DNA of 64,000 bases from CAYNZV01 sp965217095 (GCA_965217095.1 OZ244235.1:3596001-3660000); one strand, 5' to 3'. Positions 17,429-27,203 are shown, counted from the first letter of the stretch. Numbers and translations are program-made. Notes: a model not told the origin generated them from the letters alone.

Positions 17429-17845
17429 TATCGCCTCAAACTCGAGCGGCTCCTGCCAAAGATCACCGAATGCAAATTTTGCGGCGATTGGTGCATACTC
17501 GCTTCCGAGCGAATTATCTGGCCCGCAAAAGCCGGGCGGCGACTCTTGGGTGTATCGATAAGGAAGTAGCTGGGGAACAATAGGTTAGAAATCGTAGGTG
17601 CCGTCGACATCGATGGCCTTCGAACGAGTCAATTCCAATAGCTCGAGAACGGGGCAAAAAAAATGCCACCATGCCCTGCGTCGCCGTTACTGGCTGATAA
17701 TAAAGGAATTAGGAAAGGGGTCGGCAGAACTCGGTCGACGGTACGACGCCCCTATCGGTGTTGGTCTGCAGATTTTGCAGATCGGAACGTGTCCGAGCCC
17801 ATTGGAGCAGCAATGACGCCCACTCACCTGTTTAGGCGGACACTC
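17429..17845. other. 417-base intergenic region with sigma-54 promoter
   Basis: This stretch between the response-regulator stop and the PTS IIA start has no plausible gene on either strand. It holds the -24/-12 promoter at 17654-17668 and otherwise shows nothing I recognise. The roughly 210-base leader between that promoter and the PTS IIA start has room for activator or RNA elements that cannot be identified by eye. Confidence 0.6.
17654..17668 (-). promoter_or_regulatory. Sigma-54 promoter upstream of PTS IIA-sigma factor operon
   Basis: The minus strand reads TGGCA, a run of T, then TTGC over 15 bases. It has the invariant GG and GC at the required ten-base spacing and differs from TGGCACGNNNNTTGC only at the CG. 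It lies between an NtrC-type regulator gene and the PTS IIA gene, on the strand that transcribes the latter. Confidence 0.75.
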
Positions 17846-19204
17846 CTAGCGAATGCCGTACTTCTTCAATTTGTACTGAAGGGCGCGGACGCTGATGCCA
17901 AGAACGGCAGCCGCCTGCCGCCGATTGGAGGTGATTCTGCCGAGGGTCTCTCTGATCAATTCCGCCTCGACCTCCTCGATAGAGGCGCCCAGCTCGATGC
18001 TTATCCGAGTAGTGCCCCCATCGACAGCGGCGAGCGCTTTGGGCAGGTATTCCGGCTTGATGGCGCCCCCAGGGGCAGTGACCACCAGTCTCTGAATCAA
18101 GTTTCGGAGCTCCCGGACATTGCCAGGCCACGCGTGATTGATCAACAAGGGCATCGTTTCCGCAGCGATGCTCTTGCGCCCTTGGTTGTGGGCGCGACAG
18201 GATTCCTCCAGGAAAATCTCTGCCAACAGCGGTATGTCCTCCCGGCGCTCGCGCAGCGGTGGGATGTCTATCGGCACAACCTCCAACCGGTAGTAGAGGT
18301 CTTCCCGAAACTGACCAGTCTTCACCGCCTCCATCAGGTCGCGGTTGGTCGCCGCGATAATCCGCACATCCGCCATGTGCACCTTCGGGTCACCCACCGG
18401 CTGGAATTCTCCCGCTTCGAGAACCCGCAGCAGCTCTACCTGATTCTTCAGCGGCACCTCTCCGATCTCGTCCAGGAACAGGGTGCCCGATTCGGCCAAT
18501 GTAAAACGACCGGGTTTGTCGGCGTGGGCCCCGGTAAAGGCTCCGCGAACGTGACCGAAGATCTCGCTGGCGAACAGCTCCTCGGTAAATCCGCCACAGT
18601 TCACGGCGACGAACGTCTGTTCGTTCCGGCGGCTGCGCTCGTGGATCGCGCGCGCGATGAGTTCCTTTCCGACCCCGGTTTCCCCCCGCAGCAGGACGGG
18701 GACATCCGACATGGCTACCTGTTTCACCGTCTTGATCGCCTCCTGCATCGTCGAGCTTCGCCGCACGATTCGGCGGAAGCTGTCCTGGGTCGTCAGGCGG
18801 TTCTGCAGGCTCCGGTTCTGCTGCAGCAATTCTAGGTTTTCCAAGGCGCGATCGACCAGGAGTCGAAGGTGGTCGATTTCGACGGGTTTGGTGATGAAGT
18901 CGAAGGCTCCCAGCTTCATGGCCTCCACCGCGGTGTTGACGTTGCCGTGAGCCGTCAGCAGGATGCTCTGGGTGTCGGGGAATTCGTCGCAAATCTCTTC
19001 CAGGAGATCCATGCCACTCAAACCCGGCATGCGCAAGTCGAGAACCACCAGGTGGTAGTTAGTCGTCCGCAACAGGTCTCGCGCCTGCAACCCGTCGGCC
19101 GCAAGATCGATCTGGAAATGCGGCTGCTGAAGCGCCTCCTGCAAACCCTCGCGGATAAACAATTCGTCGTCAGCTATGAGAATGCGGATTTTTCGTCGGG
19201 GCAT
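17846..19204 (-). CDS. NtrC-family sigma-54 response regulator
   Basis: A 452-residue three-domain regulator. The receiver domain (1-120) has the acidic pair at DDE 12-14 and the phosphoacceptor Asp56 in VVLDLRMP. The AAA+ domain has Walker A GETGVGKE at 174-181 and GAFTGA at 221-226. A Fis-type HTH closes the protein (NRRQAAAVLGISVRALQYKLKKYGI). It begins 2 bases after the cognate-looking PAS histidine kinase gene, forming a two-component pair. The sigma-54 promoter about 180 bases downstream is an obvious candidate target. Confidence 0.95.
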   Translation of the reverse strand: MPRRKIRILIADDELFIREGLQEALQQPHFQIDLAADGLQARDLLRTTNYHLVVLDLRMPGLSGMDLLEEICDEFPDTQSILLTAHGNVNTAVEAMKLGAFDFITKPVEIDHLRLLVDRALENLELLQQNRSLQNRLTTQDSFRRIVRRSSTMQEAIKTVKQVAMSDVPVLLRGETGVGKELIARAIHERSRRNEQTFVAVNCGGFTEELFASEIFGHVRGAFTGAHADKPGRFTLAESGTLFLDEIGEVPLKNQVELLRVLEAGEFQPVGDPKVHMADVRIIAATNRDLMEAVKTGQFREDLYYRLEVVPIDIPPLRERREDIPLLAEIFLEESCRAHNQGRKSIAAETMPLLINHAWPGNVRELRNLIQRLVVTAPGGAIKPEYLPKALAAVDGGTTRISIELGASIEEVEAELIRETLGRITSNRRQAAAVLGISVRALQYKLKKYGIR

Positions 19205-19206
19205 GG

Positions 19207-20283
19207 TTAGCGAACGGCTGGCAATCGCATCGCGACCGTGGTGCCTTCGCCCACCTGGCTTTCCAGTTCGAGGGTCCCGCCGTGGTGGTGCACGATGCGC
19301 TGGGCAATGGAGAGGCCCAGGCCGGTTCCCTCATCTTGCGTAGTATAGTAATACTCAAATATGTGCTCCATATCCTCCGTAGCGATACCGCAGCCGTTGT
19401 CTGCGACCTCGAAGATCACTGAACCCGATTCCGTCTTTGTATAGAGCAGCACGCGGGCGTTGGACGAAACCGCTTGGAACGCATTGATGATCACGTTCAG
19501 CAACGCCTGGCTCAGCTGATTCTCATCGATGAGCACGGGGGGCAACGAGGTTCCCAGGTCGGCGGCGAGGTCGATCCCCTGCTCCCGCGCTTCCGGCGCT
19601 ACCAGATCGACCACCCGAGTTAGAAGATCGTTCGGCGACACCTTGAGCAGATGAAGCGTCGGCGGCCTAGAAAACCGGAGGAAGTTCTGCACGATGCCCT
19701 CCAGGCGCTTCATCTCGGTACGGGCGATGTGCAATCTGCGCACCGATTTCTCGCTCACGGCCTCTCCGAGAGCGGCCACATCTTCCTGCAAGAGCTGAAG
19801 CTGAATGTCGATCGCCCCGAGCGGGTTGCCCACCTCGTGGGCAACCGATGCCGCGAGGCGTCCCAGCGCGCTCATCTTTTCAACCTGCCAGATCTCCCGC
19901 TCCGCACGTTTCAGGTCCGATACGTCTTTGAGGATCACCATGGTTCCACGGAGGTTCGAATCTTCGTCCTCGAGTTGCGTCGCTGTGAGTCGCAGCCACC
20001 GGGTACGTCCGTCGTCGTCACAGAACTGGAGATCTTCGTCGGTTAGTGGCTCACCGGCTAGTGCGCGCAGAAAAGCGCCGTGCAAGGGGACTCCGGGTTC
20101 GACGAGATCCTCGAGCTTTGATCTGGACGGGGCGGGCCGGCTCAACAATGCTGCCAGTGCCGGATTGGCGACTTGGATCAGGCCTTTGCGGTCGAACACG
20201 ACCACGCCTTCGGTCAGACTTTCCACGATGCGGCGAGGGTAGTCTGTGGCTTCTATTCGGGCGCCGAGCTTTGGTTCCGACAT
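19207..20283 (-). CDS. PAS-domain sensor histidine kinase
   Basis: A 358-residue soluble kinase. The PAS domain spans about residues 15-130 (RIVESLTEGVVVFDRKGLIQ). The HisKA H-box is SVAHEVGNPLGAID near residue 150, and the HATPase has N-box (LLNVIINAFQA), G1 (DNGCGI) and G2 (GTGLGLSIAQRI). No membrane segment is seen, so the signal is probably intracellular, as for NtrB. It precedes and almost overlaps the NtrC-type regulator. Confidence 0.94.
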   Translation of the reverse strand: MSEPKLGARIEATDYPRRIVESLTEGVVVFDRKGLIQVANPALAALLSRPAPSRSKLEDLVEPGVPLHGAFLRALAGEPLTDEDLQFCDDDGRTRWLRLTATQLEDEDSNLRGTMVILKDVSDLKRAEREIWQVEKMSALGRLAASVAHEVGNPLGAIDIQLQLLQEDVAALGEAVSEKSVRRLHIARTEMKRLEGIVQNFLRFSRPPTLHLLKVSPNDLLTRVVDLVAPEAREQGIDLAADLGTSLPPVLIDENQLSQALLNVIINAFQAVSSNARVLLYTKTESGSVIFEVADNGCGIATEDMEHIFEYYYTTQDEGTGLGLSIAQRIVHHHGGTLELESQVGEGTTVAMRLPAVR

Positions 20284-20354
20284 ATTGACAGGCAGACCTC
20301 CGCAGGTAGCTTCTTCGCCGTTCTTCTACACACCCTCGAGTACCCTTCGCTTCG

Positions 20355-21095
20355 ATGAGGGCGAACGTGCGAATGGACACGGTCGATAACATAGCCGAGC
20401 GCAAGCGGCGCATCCAGGAGATGTTCAATGGTATCGCGCGACGCTACGACCTGCTGAATCATCTGCTGAGCGCCGGCATAGATCTCTACTGGCGTCGACG
20501 GGCACTGTCGCAAACCCGGAAAGGTCCATCCGTGGAGGTCCTCGACCTGGCCACCGGTACGGGTGACTTCGCCCTGGCGGCGAGCCGACTGAAACCGCGG
20601 CGCGTGGTTGGCATCGATGTGGCGGTGCAAATGCTCAAGATCGCTCAGGGCAAAATCGATGCTGGTGCCGCGATTCGCCTGATGGCAGGTGACGCAGAAA
20701 GACTTCCCTTTGCCGACGATTCGTTCGATCTGGTAACGGTTGCCTTCGGGGTGCGAAATTTCGGCTACATTCCCACCGGACTAAGCGAAGCGTGGCGCGT
20801 CCTCCGAACCGGCGGCGAACTCCTGATTCTGGATTTTGCCGATCCGCAGACGCCGATATTCAAACAGCTCTACACCTTCTACTTTAAGCGGGTCCTTCCG
20901 CTAGTCGGAGGCATCATCTCCGGGAATCGGCCCGCCTATTCCTATCTGCCGCGATCGGTCGGCGAGTTTCCGCAGGGGCAGGCCTTTCTCGATCTCCTCG
21001 ACGCCGCCGGTTTCCGGGAGAACCTCGCCACTCGTCTCACCTTCGGCGTAGCGTATATCTACCAGGGTCTCAAAACGACTGTCGACGTTGACTAA
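20355..21095 (+). CDS. ubiE: Demethylmenaquinone methyltransferase (UbiE/MenG)
   Basis: A 246-residue class I SAM methyltransferase with the UbiE signatures FNGIARRYDLLNHLLSAGID, LDLATGTGDFALA (SAM motif I), LPFADDSFDLVTVAFGVRNF and GNRPAYSYLPRSV. It performs the last C-methylation of menaquinone. ATG 20355 and ATG 20373 are both possible. It starts a plus-strand run of menaquinone genes, divergent from the histidine kinase, consistent with an organism whose respiratory quinone is menaquinone. Confidence 0.95.
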   Translation: MRANVRMDTVDNIAERKRRIQEMFNGIARRYDLLNHLLSAGIDLYWRRRALSQTRKGPSVEVLDLATGTGDFALAASRLKPRRVVGIDVAVQMLKIAQGKIDAGAAIRLMAGDAERLPFADDSFDLVTVAFGVRNFGYIPTGLSEAWRVLRTGGELLILDFADPQTPIFKQLYTFYFKRVLPLVGGIISGNRPAYSYLPRSVGEFPQGQAFLDLLDAAGFRENLATRLTFGVAYIYQGLKTTVDVD

Positions 21096-21122
21096 ACCCC
21101 GGGGCTTGGATACCTTCGTGCG

Positions 21123-22247
21123 GTGTTTTGCGAAGAGCAAATATCGGCTTCCGGGCTGAATGAAACCTATCGCAAAGTTGAAGACGGCGCCCGCTTGTCT
21201 GAGGATGACGGGCGTTTGTTGTACGCGTGTGATGATCTTCCGACGTTGGGATTTCTAGCCAACATCGTGCGCGAACGAAAGAATCGCGATTACACCTACT
21301 TCGTTCGCAACCAGCATATCAACTACACCAACGTCTGCAACAAGCTCTGCCGGTTCTGCTCGTTCTACGTCAAGCCGCGCGCCGACGGCGGGTACGTTCT
21401 CTCTCCCGAACAGATACAAGAGCGACTTGAGGGGTATGGGGACATGCCGATCACCGAAATCCACATGGTGGGGGGCGTCAATCCCAAACTTCCCTATTCC
21501 TACTATCTGGAGGTTCTGCGCGCCATGAAGGAAGCGCGTCCCGACGCGCACTTGAAGGCCTTCACCATGATCGAGATTGCGCAGATCCAACGGGTTGCCA
21601 AGAAACCGTTGGAAGAAGTGCTGCTCGATATGAAAGAGGCCGGATTGGAAAGTCTGCCCGGCGGCGGCGCCGAGGTGTTCAGTGATCGCGTGCAAAGCGA
21701 CCTCTTTTGGACCAAGAGCGATTCGGAAGAGTGGCTGCGCACGGCGGCGGCGGCGCACAAGGTCGGATTGCCCTCCAACGCGACGATGCTGTACGGTCAC
21801 ATCGAGAACACGGAAGAGAAGGTGTACCACCTTTGCCGCTTGCGCGAGGTGCAGGACGTGACCGGAGGTTTTCTTGCCTACATACCGCTTTCGTTTCATC
21901 CCGAGCGGACGGAGTTGGATGACCTGCCGGGGCCTACCGGGATGCAGGACTTGAAGGAGATCGCCGTCGGGCGACTCATGCTGGACAACTTTCCGCACAT
22001 CAAGACCTTCTGGATCATGAACACCATCGAGATCTCGCAGATCGCGTTGTGGTACGGTGCCGACGACATCGACGGAACCGTCATGGACTACGAGATCACC
22101 CGTCGCACCGTCGAGGAGACGCGGCAACAGCTATCACGCGACGAATTGCTGGACAGGATCAGGGAAGCGGGTCGCCGGCCGCTGGAACGGGACAGTCTCT
22201 ACAACGTCGTCGGGGAGCCGGAAAGCCTGGAGGGAGCTGCGGCATGA
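21123..22247 (+). CDS. mqnE: Aminofutalosine synthase
   Basis: A 374-residue radical SAM enzyme. The CX3CX2C cluster motif is at Cys72, 76 and 79 (CNKLCRFC), and GGVNPKLPYSYY, PGGGAEVFSD and YGHIENTEEKV match MqnE. It joins the MqnA product (3-[(1-carboxyvinyl)oxy]benzoate) to SAM-derived adenosyl to give aminofutalosine. The start is GTG. TTGACT and TACCTT boxes lie just upstream, with the -10 ending six bases before the GTG. Its stop overlaps the mqnC ATG. Confidence 0.95.
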   Translation: MFCEEQISASGLNETYRKVEDGARLSEDDGRLLYACDDLPTLGFLANIVRERKNRDYTYFVRNQHINYTNVCNKLCRFCSFYVKPRADGGYVLSPEQIQERLEGYGDMPITEIHMVGGVNPKLPYSYYLEVLRAMKEARPDAHLKAFTMIEIAQIQRVAKKPLEEVLLDMKEAGLESLPGGGAEVFSDRVQSDLFWTKSDSEEWLRTAAAAHKVGLPSNATMLYGHIENTEEKVYHLCRLREVQDVTGGFLAYIPLSFHPERTELDDLPGPTGMQDLKEIAVGRLMLDNFPHIKTFWIMNTIEISQIALWYGADDIDGTVMDYEITRRTVEETRQQLSRDELLDRIREAGRRPLERDSLYNVVGEPESLEGAAA

Positions 22248-23401
22248 CGGCGGGTCCGAGCGGATTCAGCCGTGCGGCAAAGAAGGTCTACGCCTCCGAG
22301 CGTCTGGATCAGGAGGACGGGATAGCCCTCCTTCGACATTCGAACCTGGCCGAACTGGGCATGCTCGCCGATCATGTTCGCCGCGCCAAACACCCGCATC
22401 CCGTCGTGACCTACAACGTCGGACGCAACATTAACTATACGAATGTCTGCTGGGTGAAGTGCGATTTCTGTGCGTTCTACCGCGCCCCAAACGGAACGGG
22501 CGGTTACGTCTTGTCGAAGGAGGAGATCTTCTCCAAGATCGACGAGCTAGTAGCGTTTGGCGATGACGAGCCCAAGTCGTGCGAGATACTGATGCAGGGG
22601 GGGCTCAATCCCAAGTTGAGGCTGGACTACTACGAGGATCTCCTGGGGGAGATACGCGATCGTTTCCCGATGGTACAGCTGCACTGCCTCTCCGCCACCG
22701 AGATTCTCTACATCGCACATCTTTCACGACTTTCGATTGAAGAGACGGTATCTCGTCTGCAGGCTGCCGGCCTGGATTCGATTCCCGGCGCCGGCGCCGA
22801 GATCCTCTCCGACCAGGTGCGGGATATTATCGGGTTCCGCAAAGATCGCACGTCCGAATGGCTCGAGGTTCACCGAGTCGCTCACCGTTTGCGCATGCGC
22901 ACGACGGCGACGATGATGTACGGCCACGTGGAAACGATCGAACAGCGATTGGAGCATCTGCAGTTACTCCGGGACTTGCAGGACGAGACCGGCGGATTCA
23001 CGGCGTTCATCACCTGGAACTTCCAGCCGGACGAGACGGCGCTGGGGGGGGACGAGGCCCGCTGGCACGGTTTCAAAGCGACCGGGTTCGACCATCTGCG
23101 TACAGTAGCCGTCAGCAGGCTGTTTCTCGACAACATCGACAGCCTCCAGGCTTCGTGGGTAACCCAAGGCCCCAAGGTCGCGCAGGTGAGCCTGCGCTAC
23201 GGCGTCAACGATTTCGGCAGCACCATGATGGAGGAAAATGTCGTCAGTGCCGCCGGAACGAGCCACACCAACGAGATGGACCTGGAGGCGATGGAGCGGT
23301 TGATTCGCGAAGCCGGATATGAGCCGCGCCGGCGCAATACCCGATATGAACAGGTGGAGACCCGCCCCCGGATTGCCCCCAAGCAAGCGGTAGCATCGTG
23401 A
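22244..23401 (+). CDS. mqnC: Cyclic dehypoxanthinyl futalosine synthase
   Basis: A 385-residue radical SAM enzyme paralogous to MqnE, with the cluster motif CWVKCDFC at Cys69, 73 and 76, then EILMQGGLNPKL, PGAGAEILSD and YGHVETIEQR. It cyclises dehypoxanthine futalosine, the third-to-last committed step before the naphthoate ring is complete. ATGA overlap with mqnE fixes the start at 22244, and its own stop overlaps the GTG of mqnA, so the three genes are translationally coupled. Confidence 0.95.
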   Translation: MTAGPSGFSRAAKKVYASERLDQEDGIALLRHSNLAELGMLADHVRRAKHPHPVVTYNVGRNINYTNVCWVKCDFCAFYRAPNGTGGYVLSKEEIFSKIDELVAFGDDEPKSCEILMQGGLNPKLRLDYYEDLLGEIRDRFPMVQLHCLSATEILYIAHLSRLSIEETVSRLQAAGLDSIPGAGAEILSDQVRDIIGFRKDRTSEWLEVHRVAHRLRMRTTATMMYGHVETIEQRLEHLQLLRDLQDETGGFTAFITWNFQPDETALGGDEARWHGFKATGFDHLRTVAVSRLFLDNIDSLQASWVTQGPKVAQVSLRYGVNDFGSTMMEENVVSAAGTSHTNEMDLEAMERLIREAGYEPRRRNTRYEQVETRPRIAPKQAVAS

Positions 23402-24207
23402 GCGTTCGACTGGGCGCGGTTTCCTATCTGAATTCACAGCCGATCGTGCTGCCCCTCGAGACGGAGCGCCAGTTTGAGGTCGCGTACTCGGTGCCGGCGC
23501 AGTGCGCGAGAGATCTTGAAGCGGGCAAGGTGGATGTCGGCCTCATTCCTTCCATCGAATACGCTCGTGGCTCCGATCCCTACAGGATAGTGCCGGATGT
23601 AGCGATTGCCAGCCACGGTCCGGTTCTCACGGTACGTTTGTTCTGGAAGGGGGACTTCGGCCGGATCGGGCGGATTGCGCTCGATCTGAGCTCGAGAACA
23701 TCGGTCGCACTGCTGCAGATCCTCTTGGCCGAACGTCACAACATGGTGCCGGCGTGGGTAGACATGGAGCCGGACCTCGACGCCATGCTGGGACAAGCTG
23801 ACGCAGCTCTTATTATCGGCGATCCCGTTTTCGGACATCTGGCAGACGACCTCAACTTCATGGATCTGGGAGCGGAATGGTCGGAATGGACCGCACTGCC
23901 CTTCGTCTACGCGTTCTGGGCCGGGCGTCCCGAAGCGTTACAAGCGGAGGAGGTAGCGGCGCTGGTTCGGGCACGCGCTGAGGGCGCGGCGTCAATTCCG
24001 CAGATAGCCGCCGATTTCGCGCGACGACGGGGCGGCGAAGCTGAGGTGTATGAACAGTATCTCACCGAGAACATCCACTTCGCCTTCGGAGATCGGGAGA
24101 AGGAGGGGTTGCAGCTCTTTTTGCGATTGGCGTACCAACACGATCTCATTCCCGCTCGCACCGAAGTTCAGTTTTTTCAAGTCGCCGCAGTCCCCGCCCA
24201 CATATAG
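23398..24207 (+). CDS. mqnA: Chorismate dehydratase
   Basis: A 269-residue MqnA of the periplasmic-binding-protein-like fold that dehydrates chorismate to 3-enolpyruvyl-benzoate in the cytoplasm. The start GAVSYLNSQPI, the KVDVGLIPSIEY block, ALIIGDPVF and LPFVYAFWAGR all match the family. The GTG start at 23398 overlaps the mqnC stop (GTGA). MqnB (futalosine hydrolase) and MqnD are not in the window and must be encoded elsewhere. Confidence 0.95.
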   Translation: MSVRLGAVSYLNSQPIVLPLETERQFEVAYSVPAQCARDLEAGKVDVGLIPSIEYARGSDPYRIVPDVAIASHGPVLTVRLFWKGDFGRIGRIALDLSSRTSVALLQILLAERHNMVPAWVDMEPDLDAMLGQADAALIIGDPVFGHLADDLNFMDLGAEWSEWTALPFVYAFWAGRPEALQAEEVAALVRARAEGAASIPQIAADFARRRGGEAEVYEQYLTENIHFAFGDREKEGLQLFLRLAYQHDLIPARTEVQFFQVAAVPAHI

Positions 24208-24290
24208 CAGTCCGTGGTGAAAGGTGTTTTGAGCAGCAAGACTCGGCCGCAGTTCCAATGGCCTTTTGCCAGGGGTTGTTAGAGTACCCC

Positions 24291-25181
24291 ATGGCGATTT
24301 TCAGCGCGGCGCTGGTCTACGGCCGCATGATCAAGTTCTCCCATTCAGTGTTCGCTTTGCCTTTCGCCCTCAGCGGCGCCGTGCTCGCCGCGCGGGAGGC
24401 AGGGATCGCAGCAACGCAGATTCTCTGGATCGTGATCGCCATGGTGGGCGCCCGCAGCGCCGCCATGGGATTCAACCGGCTGGCGGACCGCGGCGCCGAT
24501 GGCGCCAACCCCCGGACCAAAAACCGGGAACTGCCCCGCGGCGCGGTTTCGGTTCGGGCCGTGACTCTGTTCGTATTGCTTTCAGCGGCGGTTTTGATGG
24601 TTGCCGCCTATCAGCTCAATCCGCTCTGTTTCTATCTAGCGCCGCCGGTTTTAGGGGTTCTGCTTTTCTACTCCTACACCAAACGATTCACCTGGATGTC
24701 CCACCTCTTCCTCGGGCTCTGCCTGGGTGGAGCCCCGCTCGGCGCATGGATTGCCGTAACTGGAAGGTTCGATTTGCCTCCGGTCGTTCTGGGGCTCGCG
24801 GTGCTGAATTGGGTGGCCGGTTTTGACATCCTGTACGCCTGCCAGGATCGTGAATTCGACCGCGGCCACGGATTGCATTCGATTCCGGCGCGCTTTGGCC
24901 TCTCCACGTCCCTGAATATAGCCCGGTTCCTTCATCTCGCGTCGGTGCTCTTGCTGGTCTGGGTAGGCCTCCTACTGGAGCTCCACCTGGTCTATTTTCT
25001 CGGCGTGGTTTGTGTCGCAGCGCTGTTGATCTACGAACATATCATCGTCAAGCCTGCGGATCTGTCCCGTCTGGGTATGGCTTTCCTGACCATGAACAGC
25101 GCGGTTAGCGTCGTCTATTTCTGTTTTACCCTCGCCGACCTGTTGTTACTAGGCAGTCCCGGCACCCTGTTCCACTACTGA
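24291..25181 (+). CDS. mqnP: UbiA-family prenyltransferase (MqnP-like)
   Basis: A 296-residue membrane prenyltransferase with about eight helices. The first Asp-rich substrate site is NRLADRGADGANPRTKNREL near residue 65, and the second is DILYACQDREFDRGHGLHS. It attaches a polyprenyl chain to an aromatic acid in the membrane. In futalosine-pathway clusters the UbiA homologue is MqnP, and the neighbours here support that. I chose ATG 24291, which begins the conserved region; an earlier ATG at 24258 is also in frame. Confidence 0.9.
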   Translation: MAIFSAALVYGRMIKFSHSVFALPFALSGAVLAAREAGIAATQILWIVIAMVGARSAAMGFNRLADRGADGANPRTKNRELPRGAVSVRAVTLFVLLSAAVLMVAAYQLNPLCFYLAPPVLGVLLFYSYTKRFTWMSHLFLGLCLGGAPLGAWIAVTGRFDLPPVVLGLAVLNWVAGFDILYACQDREFDRGHGLHSIPARFGLSTSLNIARFLHLASVLLLVWVGLLLELHLVYFLGVVCVAALLIYEHIIVKPADLSRLGMAFLTMNSAVSVVYFCFTLADLLLLGSPGTLFHY

Positions 25182-25208
25182 TTCTACCTTCGATCGGATT
25201 TCTAAACG

Positions 25209-27203
25209 ATGAACGCCAACGATTCAGCTTCGGTCACCTTCGCGGACGTCCTCGACTCGGACGACGCAGGGATATACCAGGTTCGCACCACCGCTCCAGG
25301 TCCGGAGGGGCGCTTGCCGCTCACCGAGCAGCAGGTGCTGGAATCTCCCAGCGGACACATCTTCGCCTACAGCCAGAACGCCGGCATGGGATGGAGCCCG
25401 GAACAGCTGGGGCGGGATGAGTACCTCATCCTCAGCACCTTGGGCGGGATGCGGGCTCCGGACGGGCGGCCGATTGCGTTGGGTTACCACACCGGTCACT
25501 GGGAGGTGGGAATCCTGGTGGAGGAGGCGGCGCGGGAGATCAAGCGGATTGGGTGTATCCCGTACTCGGTCTACTGCTCCGATCCTTGCGACGGGCGTTC
25601 CCAGGGCACCACCGGAATGTTCGACAGTCTGCCTTACCGCAACGACGCGGCCACCGTGCTCAGGCGTCTGGTGCGTTCCCTGCCGACGCGCAAGGGGGTG
25701 ATGGGAGTGGGCACCTGCGACAAGGGGCTGCCAGCGGTGCTGTTGGCCCTGGCCGGTAGCCCAGATCTTCCTGTCATCGTAGTACCTGGCGGGGTCACCC
25801 TGCCGCCACAGGTCGGTGAGGACGCTGGAAAAATCCAGAGCGTCGGCATGAGACTGGCGCACGGCGAGATTACCATCGACGAGATCAACGATCTCGGCTG
25901 TCGGGCTTGCTCCACCCCGGGTGGGGGATGCCAGTTCCTCGGCACTGCGGCCACCTCGCAGGTGGTAGCGGAGGCGCTGGGTCTGGCGTTGCCCCACGGT
26001 GCCCTGGCGCCTTCGGGGCAGCCCGTCTGGAGAGATCTGGCGATCCGCTCGGCGCGCGCCCTGGTGGCGATGGAGCGTGAAGGCATCACCTCGGCCGACG
26101 TCGTGACCGCGAGCTCTCTGCGCAACGCCATGGTGGTTCACGCCGCTTTCGGGGGCTCGACCAATCTCCTGCTACACATTCCGGCCATCGCCTTCGCCGC
26201 CGGCCGGCCGCGGCCGACGGTCCAGGAATGGGACGAACTGAATCGACAGGTACCGAGGTTGGTGGAAGTGATGCCCAACGGGCCGCACACCACTATCCGC
26301 GCCTATTTGGCGGGGGGCGTTCCCGAAGTGATGCTGCACCTCCGCGACCTGGAGTTGCTGGATCTCGACGCGCTCACGGTCAGTGGCAAATCGGTGGGCG
26401 ATAACCTGGCCTGGTGGGAGGGTTCCGAGCGGCGGACACGGTTTCGGGAGCTGCTCGTGGAAAGCGACGGGGTCGAGCCGGACGAGGTCATCCTCAGCCC
26501 CGCTCAGGCACGGGCGAAAGGGATCACCAGCACCATCTGCTTTCCCCTGGGCAATATCGCTCCGGAAGGTTCCATCGTGAAGAGCACCGGGATCGACCCC
26601 TCGGTGGTGGACACGGACGGGGTCTTTCGCCATCGCGGCAAAGCGAAGGTATTCGTGCGTGAGCGCGACGCCATCGCGGCGCTCAAGAATCACCAGATCG
26701 AGGCGGGGGACGTTATGGTGCTGTTGAGCTGCGGCCCCATGGGTACCGGGATGGAGGAGATCGCCCAGGTTACCCTGGCTTTGAAATACGTCGACTTCGG
26801 CAAACAGGTTGCCGTATTGACGGACGCTCGTTTTTCGGGCATCTCGACCGGGGCCTGCATCGGCCACATAGGACCCGAGGCACTGGCGGGAGGTCCGGTG
26901 GGCAAGCTGGTGGATGGCGATCTTATCGAGATCATCATCGATCGCACCAACCTCAAGGGTCAGATCGACTTTGTTGGCACGGAAGAGCGGCCCCTGGATC
27001 GGGAGGAAGCTGCCGCCGAGCTTGCGCAGCGTCCGTTTCGCCCGGACCTCGCGGCTGAAGAAGAGCTGCCCGACGATACCCGGCTGTGGGCGGAATTGCA
27101 GAGAGTCGGCGGGGGAACCTGGGGTGGTTGTGTCTACGATGTGGATGAAATCATCGAGACTTTGAGGGCGGGCCAACGGGCCCTGAGCACCTCCCAGCAA
27201 TGA
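25209..27203 (+). CDS. YjhG/YagF-family sugar-acid dehydratase (IlvD/Edd superfamily)
   Basis: A 664-residue Fe-S dehydratase. The length and motifs (SGHIFAYSQNAGMGW, RAPDGRPIALGYHTGHWE, YCSDPCDGRSQGTTGMFDSL, GVGTCDKGLPAV, CRACSTPGGGCQFLGTA) match the YjhG/YagF subfamily, whose E. coli members dehydrate D-xylonate, rather than IlvD itself. The cluster-ligand cysteines are present. It overlaps ubiX by four bases (ATGA) and follows mqnP by 27 bases, so it sits inside a menaquinone operon although no sugar-acid genes are near. Its true substrate in this organism is open. Confidence 0.88.
   Translation: MNANDSASVTFADVLDSDDAGIYQVRTTAPGPEGRLPLTEQQVLESPSGHIFAYSQNAGMGWSPEQLGRDEYLILSTLGGMRAPDGRPIALGYHTGHWEVGILVEEAAREIKRIGCIPYSVYCSDPCDGRSQGTTGMFDSLPYRNDAATVLRRLVRSLPTRKGVMGVGTCDKGLPAVLLALAGSPDLPVIVVPGGVTLPPQVGEDAGKIQSVGMRLAHGEITIDEINDLGCRACSTPGGGCQFLGTAATSQVVAEALGLALPHGALAPSGQPVWRDLAIRSARALVAMEREGITSADVVTASSLRNAMVVHAAFGGSTNLLLHIPAIAFAAGRPRPTVQEWDELNRQVPRLVEVMPNGPHTTIRAYLAGGVPEVMLHLRDLELLDLDALTVSGKSVGDNLAWWEGSERRTRFRELLVESDGVEPDEVILSPAQARAKGITSTICFPLGNIAPEGSIVKSTGIDPSVVDTDGVFRHRGKAKVFVRERDAIAALKNHQIEAGDVMVLLSCGPMGTGMEEIAQVTLALKYVDFGKQVAVLTDARFSGISTGACIGHIGPEALAGGPVGKLVDGDLIEIIIDRTNLKGQIDFVGTEERPLDREEAAAELAQRPFRPDLAAEEELPDDTRLWAELQRVGGGTWGGCVYDVDEIIETLRAGQRALSTSQQ

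Noticed and set aside
21255..22127. A 290-codon minus-strand frame
   Set aside because: It is the complement of mqnE and shows no independent motifs.
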